DNA of 64,000 nt from Haloplanus natans DSM 17983. GTDB lineage: Archaea > Halobacteriota > Halobacteria > Halobacteriales > Haloferacaceae. Where the stretch lies: positions 2,464,938-2,528,937 of the forward strand of contig NZ_KE386573.1 in assembly GCF_000427685.1 (NCBI RefSeq), read 5' to 3'. The notes beneath the pieces were generated by a model that saw only the letters and a program-made list of their open reading frames with translations, made no database searches and had not been told where the DNA came from. Positions 44,013 through 52,014 of this stretch are shown here, one piece after another. Numbering within the stretch: the stretch's first letter is position 1; every line of letters starts with the position of its first letter. The translations under genes and the position numbers were made by a program.

Positions 44013-44093
44013 TACGGTTTAGTGTAACTGTTTACCGGTGGGTCGCCAGGACTGGTCGGCGACCCACCGGTAATGACTTACACTAAACCGTAT
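44012..44093. repeat. 82-bp near-perfect palindrome (dispersed repeat, intact copy)
   Basis: Outer arms 44012-44027 and 44078-44093 are perfectly complementary (16 bp), as are inner arms 44034-44047 and 44058-44071 (14 bp). Between them, three of six positions also pair. The central loop is 10 bases (44048-44057). It starts on the last base of the hemA stop codon, and its right arm supplies the TATA-like CCGTATAAGG for the next gene. A diverged copy lies at 1657-1714. It could be a MITE-like or REP-like element serving as a bidirectional terminator. Confidence 0.88.
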
Positions 44094-44135
44094 AAGGCCC
44101 CAACCGTTATTCTCCGGGCGACCGATCGTTCGGGC

Positions 44136-44414
44136 ATGCCCAACAGACTCGACGACGACGAGATCGAGCGACAGCTTCCCGACGGCTGGGAGCGCGACGG
44201 CGACGAAATCGTCCGTGTCTACCAGTTCGACGACTACCTCGACGGCGTCACCTTCGCCACCCGCGTCGGCGAAGTCGCCGACGAGGAGTTCCACCACCCC
44301 GAAATCCGCATCCGCTACGACGAGGTCGAAGTCCGGCTGACGAGCCACGAAGCGGGCGGGATCACCGATACGGACGTGCGGCTGGCGAACCTGTTCGACG
44401 ACGAACGCCGATGA
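44136..44414 (+). CDS. 4a-hydroxytetrahydrobiopterin dehydratase (pterin-carbinolamine dehydratase)
   Basis: A 92-residue PCD/DCoH-family protein. Residues LPDGWERDGDEIVRVYQFDDYLDGVTFATRVGEVADEEFHHPEIRIRYDEVEVRLTSHEAGGITDTDVRLA contain the active-site histidine pair (HHP) and the later H in TSHEAGG. It dehydrates 4a-hydroxy-tetrahydropterins or may act in molybdopterin-related pterin recycling. ATG 44136 starts about 40 bases after a TATA-like box formed by the right arm of the upstream palindrome. The stop overlaps the next start by 4 bp. Confidence 0.88.
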   Translation: MPNRLDDDEIERQLPDGWERDGDEIVRVYQFDDYLDGVTFATRVGEVADEEFHHPEIRIRYDEVEVRLTSHEAGGITDTDVRLANLFDDERR

Positions 44415-44770
44415 CCGCCGCGTACGTCTTCCGGGTGACGTTTCGCCTCCACACCGCAGGCGTGACTGCCGACCCCGAGCGCTTCGAGACGGTCGTCACG
44501 AAACCCGCGGCCGACCCGGGGACGGAAGGATGGCTGTTCTTCCGAGACGAACTGTGGCGCGGCGAGGTGAACGACGGGGCGCACCTGCGGTCGCTGGCCG
44601 AGGACTGGCTCGGCGTCCCGGTCGAGTCGGTGACGTTCAGCGAGTTACGGATCGACGAGGGATCGCTCGACGCGCTGCGGGACGAAATCGAAACAGTCGA
44701 CGAGTTCGACGACCCGCCGACATCGGTGCTACACACCCACCTCGGCAGTTCGATTCGGGTGGACGGATAG
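44411..44770 (+). CDS. LWR-salt protein
   Basis: A 119-residue haloarchaeal protein of the family named for its LWR motif, here in WLFFRDELWRGEVNDGAHLRSLAEDWLGVPVESVTFSELRID. The N-terminus AAYVFRVTFRLHTAGVTADPERFETVVTKPA is consistent with that family. It is soluble and acidic, with function unknown. It is coupled to the pterin dehydratase (ATGA overlap). Confidence 0.8.
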   Translation: MTAAYVFRVTFRLHTAGVTADPERFETVVTKPAADPGTEGWLFFRDELWRGEVNDGAHLRSLAEDWLGVPVESVTFSELRIDEGSLDALRDEIETVDEFDDPPTSVLHTHLGSSIRVDG

Positions 44771-44820
44771 TCGGCCGGGGGCGGAAAACACTTGTCCGCG
44801 CCGCGCGTACCTGATACCGA

Positions 44821-45480
44821 ATGGTCGCACACGCCTACGACTTCTGGCTGTTCGACCTCGACGGAACCCTCGTCGACGTTGACCCGGACTACGCGGACGC
44901 GGTGTTCGACCGCGTCGGCGACCGACTCGGTCGAACCTTCTCCGATCGCGAGGTCGAGGTCCTCTGGCACGGGCTGTCGGGGGAGCGCACCCCACAGCTA
45001 CGCGAGTGGGGTATCGACCCCGAGACGTTCTGGGCCGCCCTCCACGAGGCCGAAGATCCCGAAGCCCGCGCCGCGGCAACCTACCTCCACGACGACGCCG
45101 ACTTCGTCGCCGACCTCGACCGCCCCGTCGGCCTGGTCACTCACTGCCAGGAGTATCTGGTCGATCCGGTGCTCGACCACCTGGACATCCGCGACTGGTT
45201 CGATACGGTCGTCTCCTGTACCCACGACGTGGGCTGGAAGCCCGACCCCGCGCCGGTGTATCTCGCCATGTCCGACCTGACCGTCGATACGGACGCCGAC
45301 GGCGTCCTCGCCGGCGACGGACCGAACGACATCGGCGCGGCGTGGAACGCCGGCCTCGACGGCGTCCACGTCGAACGCCACGACCCCTACCGGCGCGGCC
45401 GCTGTGTACTCGGCGACTACCGCGTGCGCTCGTTCGACGAACTGCGGGCGGCGGAGCGGCCGACGGCGGCGGGCGACTAA
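44821..45480 (+). CDS. HAD-superfamily phosphatase (phosphoglycolate-phosphatase-like)
   Basis: A 219-residue HAD hydrolase. Motif I is FDLDGTLVDVDPDY, motif II is VGLVTHCQEYL, motif III lysine is in GWKPDPAPVY, and motif IV is GDGPNDIGAAWNAG. A cap domain spans roughly residues 20-95. Compared with the HAD protein at 241-915 it keeps the canonical DLDGT. Substrate unknown. It overlaps the end of the convergent response-regulator gene by 4 bp. Confidence 0.85.
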   Translation: MVAHAYDFWLFDLDGTLVDVDPDYADAVFDRVGDRLGRTFSDREVEVLWHGLSGERTPQLREWGIDPETFWAALHEAEDPEARAAATYLHDDADFVADLDRPVGLVTHCQEYLVDPVLDHLDIRDWFDTVVSCTHDVGWKPDPAPVYLAMSDLTVDTDADGVLAGDGPNDIGAAWNAGLDGVHVERHDPYRRGRCVLGDYRVRSFDELRAAERPTAAGD

Positions 45481-46169
45481 TCCCGGACGAGGACGACGCC
45501 GTCGCCGGTGACGGCGAGTTCGCAGTCGGCGTAGACGAAGCGAACCTGAACCGCGTCCCGCTTTCGCCCGTCGGCGCGATGGACGAGCAACGACAGCGCG
45601 TCGGCATCGATGGACTCGTACAGCGGCGGGAACTCCGTGGCGTCCCGGCCGGTGTACGCCTCGACGGCGGTGACGATGACCGTCGCCAGATCGTCGGCCT
45701 CGGCCCGGCGGTAGCGGCCGATAGGGACCCACTGTCCGGCATCGGTATCGCCGTCGTTGCGGGTCGCTACGCGGGGCGCCGGTTCGACGACCGACGACGA
45801 GTCGACGGTGACGGTCAGCACTCGGTCGAACAGGTCGTCGAACGGCTCGGCCGACCCTTTCCGGACGTACTCCGTCCGCGAGTCACGGAGGACGGGGTCG
45901 AGGGCGTCGTAGGTCGTGGAGGTGAACAGCACGACCGGCAGATCGGGGAACGTGGTCGCCACGCGCGTGACGAACGGCTCACCGTCGGCAGCCCGGAACG
46001 AATCGCTGACGAGACAGTCGACGTCGTGAGTCGACAGCATCTCCAATCCGGTTTGCGGGTCGGAGGCTGTCAGCCAGTCGAGTTCGTCGCGGACGTCGGC
46101 CCAATCGCTCGACACGTCGAGCATGGCCGGGTCGTCGTCCACGTGCAAGACGGTACGCTTGGAAGACAC
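45477..46169 (-). CDS. Response regulator with HalOD1 output domain
   Basis: A 230-residue two-domain protein starting at GTG 46169. The receiver (residues ~5-120) has VLHVDDDPAMLDV, the phospho-acceptor context DVDCLVSDSF, PVVLFTSTT and the final EYVRKGS lysine. The C-terminal ~80 residues (LATVIVTAVEAYTGRDATEFPPLYESIDADALSLLV... VQVRFVYADCELAVTGDGVVLV) match the haloarchaeal HalOD1 output domain, which has no known activity. A TATA-like attatttg about 27 bases upstream suggests a leaderless message. No kinase gene is adjacent. Confidence 0.82.
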   Translation of the reverse strand: MSSKRTVLHVDDDPAMLDVSSDWADVRDELDWLTASDPQTGLEMLSTHDVDCLVSDSFRAADGEPFVTRVATTFPDLPVVLFTSTTYDALDPVLRDSRTEYVRKGSAEPFDDLFDRVLTVTVDSSSVVEPAPRVATRNDGDTDAGQWVPIGRYRRAEADDLATVIVTAVEAYTGRDATEFPPLYESIDADALSLLVHRADGRKRDAVQVRFVYADCELAVTGDGVVLVRD

Positions 46170-46278
46170 GAACCCACGCTTGGCGGCGGGATTACAAATA
46201 ATCTCGGGCGCCGTATCACAGGAGACACCGGGAGCGTGCGCTGGAGCAGGTCGACTCGCCGACCGGCGTACGCCCGTC

Positions 46279-48165
46279 TCAGGAGTCGACGCCGGCGAGC
46301 GACGCCGTCACGTCGTCGAGGCGGGCGTCGAGGACAGCCCGGAGCGCCGCGACGCCCGGCTTCCCCGTCCGGTCGGGGTTGGCCAGCACGCGAACCGACT
46401 CGACCCCGAGGGGGACGAACCCGCAGTCGAGACGTTCGGCCGTCGCCCGGAGGCCGATACCGGCGTCGACCGCGCCCGCGAGTACCTTCCGCGCCGGGCT
46501 CTCGATCCCCTTGACCGTCAGGTCGTAGCCGTCGACGGCGTCGGTCAGGTCGCGGCGGTCGAGCCCCCGCTCCGCCGCGAGGGCGTCGAGTTCGGCGTCG
46601 AAGCTGGCTCGCAGCCCCGAATCGCGGGCGCGGTTGACGACGCGCAGGTCGCAGTCGACCAGGTCCGCCAGCCCGTCGATCCCTTCGGGGTTGCCCGCGG
46701 GGACGACGAGGCCCCACTCGCGGGTCCAGCCGCCGAGGTCGACCGCGTCAACCTCGCGGTCGGTGGGTCCCGAGACGACGGCCACGTCGGGCACGCCGTC
46801 GCGCAGGCGGCGGCGACCCTCGCGGCTCCCCACGTCGAGATAGCGGGGACGCTCGACGCCGTCGAGCAGGCGGGAGAGCGCGGGGTCGTCTTCGCCGACG
46901 CCGAGGAGGGTCGGGGCACGAACGTCGGGCGAGAAGAGTTGCACCGTCACTGCCTCGCCCGCGGCGAGATACTCCGTGTCGGCGTCCACCTCGACGACGC
47001 CGTCGGCCTCGACGAGGCTCGTCGTCGCGCCGCTGCCCTTGTCGACGGGGTAGACGAGGGTGTCGCCGGCGGCGTCCTCGACGAGGCCGACGGGCATGAG
47101 CCGCGTCCGGCCCTCGCTGTACCGCTCCTGAACCGCCATCTGCCCGTCGACGGTCGCCGTCCCCGAGGCGGGGAGGCCGGCCGCGGACCGGACCGCCGGC
47201 GCGACGAAGGTGCGGAAGATGGTGAGCGCGGAGACCGGATACCCGGGGAGGCCGACGTACGCGGAGTCGCCGAGACGACCGATCAGCATTGGCTTGCCCG
47301 GCTTGACCGAGACGCCGTGCAGGAGGAGGTCGCCCCGCTCCTCGATGACCCGATAGATCACGTCCACCGCGCTCGCGGAGGTCGACCCCGAGGAGAGCAC
47401 GAGGTCACACTCCTCGGCGGCCTCGACGAGCAGTCGCGCCATCTCGTCGTAGTCGTCGCCAGCGTGGGGGTAGAGGACGGCCTCGCCGCCCGCCTCCTCG
47501 ACGCCCGCGGCGATGGTGTAGGAGTTCACGTCGTAGATCTGTCCGGCAGCGCTGTTCAGCGCCTCACCGGGGCGGACGAGTTCGTCGCCGGTGGAGACGA
47601 TACCCACCGTCGGTTTCCCGCGGACGGGCACCGCGTCGACGCCGAGTGCCGACAGCAGACCGATCTCCCGGGCGGTGAGGGGGGTTCCGGGGCCGAGCGC
47701 CCGCGATCCCGCGGCCACGTCGGTGCCCGCGACCATCACGGCGTCGCCGGGGGCGACCGAGGTGCGGATGGCGACCCCGTCTCCCGTCTCGTCGGTTCGC
47801 TCGACCATCACGACGGCGTCGGCACCGTCTGGCATCACGGCGCCGGTCGAGATTTCGGCGCAGGTTCCCTCGGCCACCGCCACGTCGGGTTCGGCGCCGG
47901 CGTGGACCGTTCCGACCGTCTCGAGGACGACCGGGTCCGCCTCGTCGGCGCCGAAGGTGTCGCGGGCGCGGACGGCGTAGCCGTCGACGCTGGCCCGGTC
48001 GAACCCCGGCACGTCGAGTTCGGCGTCGATCCGGTCGGCGAGGACGCGCCCCCGGGCCTCGTCGAGCGGGACCGTCTCCGGCTCGGGCGTCAGATCGAGG
48101 CTCTCGATGGCCTCGTGGGCTTCGGAGGGTGGGCGGAGGTCGCGGAACTGTTTGCGGCTGCTCAC
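46279..48165 (-). CDS. moeA: MoeA-type molybdopterin molybdenumtransferase with C-terminal PBP-like domain
   Basis: A 628-residue protein. Residues 1-400 are MoeA: GRVLADRIDAELDVPGFDRASVDGYAVRARDTFGA, GAVMPDGADAVVMVE, PTVGIVSTGDELV, VLSSGSTSASAVDVIYRVIEERGDLLLHGVSVKPGKPMLIG and GLPGYPVSALTIF. Residues ~415-628 resemble a periplasmic-binding-protein fold (PBP_like), which may sense molybdate or tungstate. GTG 48165 overlaps the stop of the second moeA (GTGA). In archaea the two MoeA copies are thought to specialise in Mo or W insertion. Confidence 0.88.
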   Translation of the reverse strand: MSSRKQFRDLRPPSEAHEAIESLDLTPEPETVPLDEARGRVLADRIDAELDVPGFDRASVDGYAVRARDTFGADEADPVVLETVGTVHAGAEPDVAVAEGTCAEISTGAVMPDGADAVVMVERTDETGDGVAIRTSVAPGDAVMVAGTDVAAGSRALGPGTPLTAREIGLLSALGVDAVPVRGKPTVGIVSTGDELVRPGEALNSAAGQIYDVNSYTIAAGVEEAGGEAVLYPHAGDDYDEMARLLVEAAEECDLVLSSGSTSASAVDVIYRVIEERGDLLLHGVSVKPGKPMLIGRLGDSAYVGLPGYPVSALTIFRTFVAPAVRSAAGLPASGTATVDGQMAVQERYSEGRTRLMPVGLVEDAAGDTLVYPVDKGSGATTSLVEADGVVEVDADTEYLAAGEAVTVQLFSPDVRAPTLLGVGEDDPALSRLLDGVERPRYLDVGSREGRRRLRDGVPDVAVVSGPTDREVDAVDLGGWTREWGLVVPAGNPEGIDGLADLVDCDLRVVNRARDSGLRASFDAELDALAAERGLDRRDLTDAVDGYDLTVKGIESPARKVLAGAVDAGIGLRATAERLDCGFVPLGVESVRVLANPDRTGKPGVAALRAVLDARLDDVTASLAGVDS

Positions 48166-49382
48166 GCGGACCACTCCCAGTTCTCGACTGCGACGGTCGC
48201 CCCGGCGTCGTACCCCTCCCGTCCCTCGGGGACGACGACCCACCCGTCCGCGAGGGCGACGCTGGAGAGGACGCCCGACCCGCTGGCGCGGGTGGGTTCG
48301 GCGACGCGTTCGCCGTCCGCCTCGGACAGACGAACCCGCGCGAACGTCCGGGTGCCGGGTTCGCTCGAAACCTTCCGTTCTAGCCGCGCGTCGACGGTCG
48401 GATGATCGGGGATCGGCATGTTGCCGGCGGTTTTGAGCACGGGCCGGAGGAACTGGACGGCGTTGATGATACAGGCGACGGGGTAGCCCGGCAGCATGAT
48501 GACCGGCGTTTCCTCGACAACGCCGAGGGCGACGGGGTGGCCCGGCTTGAGCGCGACACCGTGGACCAGCACCTCGCCCAGTTCGTCGACGACTTCGGGC
48601 GTGTAATCTCGTTCGCCGACGGAGGAGCCGCCGGTGGTGACGACCACGTCCTTCGCCAGGTCGCGCTGGATGGCGGCGCGGATGGCGTTCGGGTCGTCGT
48701 CGACGACGTTACGGTAGGCGGGAACCGCGCCCCAGCGGTCGGCGAGACGGGAGACCGTGAGGCCGTTCGTCTCGATCACTTCGCCCGGGCCGGGGTCACG
48801 CTGGACGAGTTCCTCGCCCGTCGGGACGACGCCGACCGTCGGCGGGTCGTACACCGTCACCTGATCGACGCCGACGGATTTCAGGAGGCCGAGATCGGAG
48901 GGGCGGATCCGGTGGCCCGGCCGGTAGAGCTCCTGGCCCTCGGCCACGTCCTCGCCCACGTCGCCGACGTTCTCGCCTTCGGCGACGGCGTCGAACACTT
49001 CCACGTCCGAGCCGACCGTCTCCGTCTCCTCGACCATGACGACGGCGTCGGCGCCGTCGGGCAGGTCGCTCCCGGTGTGGACGCGGACGGCCTCGCCAGG
49101 GACGACCGAGTCCGTCCCCTCGCGGAGGACGGCCGGCGAGCGACCGGAGGCGCCGAAGGTGTCCTCGGCGCGGACGGCGTAGCCGTCCATCGCGGCGCGA
49201 TCGTATCCCGGCACCGGGTTGGGGGCGGTCACCGTCTCCGCGAGAACGCGGCCGTCGGCGCGACCGAGCGCCACCCGATCGGTTCGGTCGTGGCCGGCCA
49301 CCGCGTCGAGGACGGTCGACAGTGCCTCGTCGACGCGGGTTCGGTCCTTGAACCCCGCGCGTTCGAGATCGTCGTGACTCAT
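48162..49382 (-). CDS. moeA: MoeA-type molybdopterin molybdenumtransferase (second copy)
   Basis: A 406-residue MoeA paralogue without the C-terminal extension. Key motifs are GRVLAETVTAPNPVPGYDRAAMDGYAVRAEDTFGAS, GSDLPDGADAVVMVEE, PTVGVVPTGEELVQRDPGPGEVIETNGL, VVTTGGSSVGERDYTPEVVDELGEVLVHGVALKPGHPVALG and MLPGYPVACIINAVQF. It inserts metal into adenylated molybdopterin. ATG 49382 is the start, and the two moeA genes form one operon with a 4-bp overlap. Confidence 0.9.
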   Translation of the reverse strand: MSHDDLERAGFKDRTRVDEALSTVLDAVAGHDRTDRVALGRADGRVLAETVTAPNPVPGYDRAAMDGYAVRAEDTFGASGRSPAVLREGTDSVVPGEAVRVHTGSDLPDGADAVVMVEETETVGSDVEVFDAVAEGENVGDVGEDVAEGQELYRPGHRIRPSDLGLLKSVGVDQVTVYDPPTVGVVPTGEELVQRDPGPGEVIETNGLTVSRLADRWGAVPAYRNVVDDDPNAIRAAIQRDLAKDVVVTTGGSSVGERDYTPEVVDELGEVLVHGVALKPGHPVALGVVEETPVIMLPGYPVACIINAVQFLRPVLKTAGNMPIPDHPTVDARLERKVSSEPGTRTFARVRLSEADGERVAEPTRASGSGVLSSVALADGWVVVPEGREGYDAGATVAVENWEWSA

Positions 49383-49467
49383 ACCCGTCCTTGCGCTCGG
49401 GGATACAAAAACCCGTCCGGGGGGAGACACCGCGGCCTTTTTCGATCCCCGTTCCTTACGCACGGTC

Positions 49468-49824
49468 ATGTCCGCACTGCGGGATGCGCTTCGGGACCTC
49501 CCCGAGGCGGTGTTCGCCGATCTGCTCGAGAGCGACGACGCGTATCTGCTGGTCGTCGACCTGCCCGGCGCGACGTCGGAGACGGTCGACGTTCGGGTCG
49601 AGAAGGGGCGCCTCCTCATCGAGGCTCGCCGCGAGAAGGCCCTTCCCGCGTCGTTCGAGTACGTGCGCGAGGACCGGCCGCTCTTCCTCGACGCCGAACT
49701 CCCCCTGCCGCCGGACGCGACGGGCGCGGGCGCCGACGGGTCGATGGATCGGGGCGTCCTCGAACTTCGCCTCCCCAAGTACGAGGCCGCGCCGGAGCAA
49801 TCCATCCCCATCGAGGACGCGTAA
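49468..49824 (+). CDS. Hsp20/alpha-crystallin-like small chaperone
   Basis: A 118-residue protein whose core (DDAYLLVVDLPGATSETVDVRVEKGRLLIEARREKALPASFEYVREDRPLFLDAELPLP... RGVLELRLPKYE) follows the alpha-crystallin domain, with LPG in strand beta-3 and GVLELRLPK as the A-x-x-x-G-V-L-x-V-x-x-P equivalent. It is short at both ends. It would act as a holdase. It lies 5 bp before the AarF/UbiB gene. Confidence 0.78.
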   Translation: MSALRDALRDLPEAVFADLLESDDAYLLVVDLPGATSETVDVRVEKGRLLIEARREKALPASFEYVREDRPLFLDAELPLPPDATGAGADGSMDRGVLELRLPKYEAAPEQSIPIEDA

Positions 49825-49829
49825 GCCGG

Positions 49830-51506
49830 GTGGTCACGCTGGTCAATCTCCGTGCCTACTGGCGGTTCGTCCGCGTCATCCACCAGTTCCTGCCCCTGAT
49901 CGTCACCTACACCCGCGACCGCCGGAAATACCTCCTGTTCGGTGGGGGGCGAAGCGTCAGCCCCGAACGACAGCGTCAGCGGGCGGATCGCCTGCTCACG
50001 TCCCTGCTCACCCTCGGCCCGACGTTCATCAAGCTCGGACAGCTGTTGTCGACCCGACCGGACGTGCTCCCGCCGGCGTACATCGAGGTGTTGAGCAGCC
50101 TGCAAGACGACGTGCCGCCGGCGCCGTGGGAGGAGACCAAGCCGGTACTCGAAGCCGAAGTCGGGCCCGTCGACGACGTGTTCGACGAGTTCGACCGCGA
50201 GGCCATCAGCGGCGCCAGCCTCGGGCAGGTGTACCGCGCCACCTACGAGGGCGAGGAGGTGGCGATCAAGGTGCGCCGACCGGGCGTCGAGGCGCTCGTC
50301 GAGGCGGATCTGCGGGCGCTCAAGTGGCTCCTGCCCGTTCTCCTCCGTTTCGTCGACGAAGCGCGGCGGTTCTCGGTCGAGAACGTCGCCGAGGAGTTCG
50401 ATACGACGATCCGACAGGAGATGGACTACGAGCGCGAGCGCCGGATGCTCGGCGAGATTCGGGAGAACTTCGCCGACAACGACCGCATCCGCATCCCGAC
50501 GGCCGTCGACGAACTCTCCGGGTCGCGGGTGCTGGCGATGGAGTATCTCGCCGGCACCAAGATCAACGACGTGGAGACACTCGACGAACGGGGGATCGAC
50601 CGGAGCGACCTGGCCGAGAGCCTCCAGCGCATCTATCTCCAGATGATCATCGAGGACGGCGTCTTCCACGCCGACCCCCATCCCGGAAACCTCTCGGTCA
50701 TGGACGACGGCTCGATCATCTTCTATGACTTCGGCATGAGCGGACGCGTAGACGCCTTCTTCCAGCAGAAGATCGTCGATTTCTACATCGCCGTCGCCAA
50801 CCAGGACATCGACGGCATCCTCGACGCGATGGTCGAGATGGGGACGCTCAGCCCCACCGCCGACCGCGAGGTGATGGGCAACGTGATGGAACTCGCCATC
50901 GCGGACGTGCGCGGCGAGGACTTGGAACAGTACCGCGTCCAGCAGGTCATCCAGCAGGTCGAAGACACCATCTACGAGTTCCCACTGCGCCTGCCGCGGA
51001 ACTTCGCGCTCATCATGCGGGTCGCGACGGTCGTGGAGGGGGTGTGTGTCACGCTCGACCCCGAATTCGACTTCATCAGCGTCGCCACGGAGTATCTCAC
51101 CGAACAGGGCTACCGCGAGCAGGGGGTCAAACAGGCCGTGGAGACGGCGGGCGACCAGTTGGAGGCCACCGCCCGCTCGCTGGTGACGGTGCCGCCGAAA
51201 CTCGACGACGTGTTGGACCAGGTCAAACGCGACGACCTGACCGTCGAGGTGAAACTCGACGATCAACACGACGTGCTGGATCAGTTGGCGAAACGAATCG
51301 CGTACAGCATCCTCGTCGCGGTCGGCCTGCTCTCGACGGCCATCCTCTACTCGTTCAACGAGGCACCGGAGGCGGCGGGGGTCGCGGGGGCGATCACCCT
51401 CCCCGTCGGCGTCCTGCTCTATCGCTCGTTACGTCGGAAGAAGGGAGTCAAGGCACGGCCACAGTTCACGAGACAGGAGATGCGGCGGCGCCGTGGCGAC
51501 GAATAG
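49830..51506 (+). CDS. ABC1/AarF/UbiB-family atypical kinase
   Basis: A 558-residue protein starting at GTG 49830. The family motifs KLGQLLSTRPDVLP, GASLGQVYRATYEGEEVAIKVRRPG, VAEEFDTTIRQEMDYERE and DGVFHADPHPGNL-SVMDDGSIIFYDFGMSG are all present. KxGQ blocks canonical kinase activity in homologues, and two C-terminal helices (IAYSILVAVGLLSTAILYSF and VAGAITLPVGVLLY) anchor it to the membrane. UbiB/COQ8 proteins support prenyl-lipid (quinone) synthesis as ATPases. It forms a tight pair with the Hsp20-like gene. The substrate here is unknown. Confidence 0.9.
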   Translation: MVTLVNLRAYWRFVRVIHQFLPLIVTYTRDRRKYLLFGGGRSVSPERQRQRADRLLTSLLTLGPTFIKLGQLLSTRPDVLPPAYIEVLSSLQDDVPPAPWEETKPVLEAEVGPVDDVFDEFDREAISGASLGQVYRATYEGEEVAIKVRRPGVEALVEADLRALKWLLPVLLRFVDEARRFSVENVAEEFDTTIRQEMDYERERRMLGEIRENFADNDRIRIPTAVDELSGSRVLAMEYLAGTKINDVETLDERGIDRSDLAESLQRIYLQMIIEDGVFHADPHPGNLSVMDDGSIIFYDFGMSGRVDAFFQQKIVDFYIAVANQDIDGILDAMVEMGTLSPTADREVMGNVMELAIADVRGEDLEQYRVQQVIQQVEDTIYEFPLRLPRNFALIMRVATVVEGVCVTLDPEFDFISVATEYLTEQGYREQGVKQAVETAGDQLEATARSLVTVPPKLDDVLDQVKRDDLTVEVKLDDQHDVLDQLAKRIAYSILVAVGLLSTAILYSFNEAPEAAGVAGAITLPVGVLLYRSLRRKKGVKARPQFTRQEMRRRRGDE

Positions 51507-51528
51507 TCGGTCGAGCGGCTTTCCAAAC

Positions 51529-51537
51529 CGTTTATAC
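51529..51537 (+). promoter_or_regulatory. eIF5A promoter TATA box
   Basis: CGTTTATAC occupies the position 24-32 bases upstream of the eIF5A ATG at 51561, as expected for a strong leaderless promoter. Confidence 0.6.
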
Positions 51538-51560
51538 ACCACCTTCCGTTACCTGCCCGT

Positions 51561-51938
51561 ATGGCGCGAGAGCAAAAGCAGGTGCGGGAACTGCAGGAAG
51601 GGAGCTACGTTATGATGGAGGACGCCCCCTGCAAGATCAACGCGTACAGCACGGCCAAACCCGGTAAACACGGGAGTGCGAAGGCGCGTATCGAAGGCAA
51701 GGGCGTCTTCGACGCCAAGAAGCGGTCGCTCAGCCAGCCGGTCGACGCGAAGGTGTGGGTCCCGATCGTCGAGCGAAAGGGTGGGCAGGTCGTCTCCGTC
51801 TCCGGCAACGACGCCCAGATCATGGACCTCGACACCTACGAGACGTTCACGATGCGCATCCCCGAGGGCGAGTCGCTGTCGCCCGACGACGAGATCGAAT
51901 ATCTGGAGTACGAGGGCCAGCGGAAGATCGTCGGGTAA
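51561..51938 (+). CDS. eif5A: Translation factor aIF5A
   Basis: A 125-residue eIF5A/EF-P homologue. The hypusination loop is [13 protein letters not shown] with target lysine K36. The remaining SH3-like and OB domains ([61 protein letters not shown]) are canonical. It relieves ribosome stalling after modification of K36. The agmatinase-like gene that follows and deoxyhypusine synthase 4.4 kb away form the modification pathway. A TATA box precedes it, and a hairpin (51962-51989) follows. Confidence 0.95.
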   Translation: MAREQKQVRELQEGSYVMMEDAPCKINAYSTAKPGKHGSAKARIEGKGVFDAKKRSLSQPVDAKVWVPIVERKGGQVVSVSGNDAQIMDLDTYETFTMRIPEGESLSPDDEIEYLEYEGQRKIVG

Positions 51939-51961
51939 TGGGCGTCGTAACCGTGCCACGG

Positions 51962-51989
51962 CGGGTCGCTGCGGCGGTTCGGCGACCCG
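51962..51989 (+). terminator. Hairpin between eIF5A and the agmatinase-like gene
   Basis: CGGGTCGC (51962-51969) and GCGACCCG (51982-51989) form a perfect 8-bp stem with a 12-base loop, 24 bases after the eIF5A stop. It may attenuate read-through into the downstream gene. No oligo-T follows, so terminator activity is unproven. Confidence 0.4.
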
Positions 51990-52014
51990 TCAGTACCGGC
52001 TCACACCGACCAGT

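Noticed and set aside
49383-51269. N-terminal extension of the second moeA frame up to 51269, giving a 1035-residue protein
   Set aside because: The true MoeA starts at ATG 49382 with a family-typical N-terminus. The extension lies antisense to the Hsp20 and AarF/UbiB genes.
51962-51989. Third copy of the dispersed palindrome behind eIF5A
   Set aside because: It shares only the short GGGTCGC/GCGACCC stem and loop length with the repeat; the flanks do not align, so it is listed as a separate hairpin.
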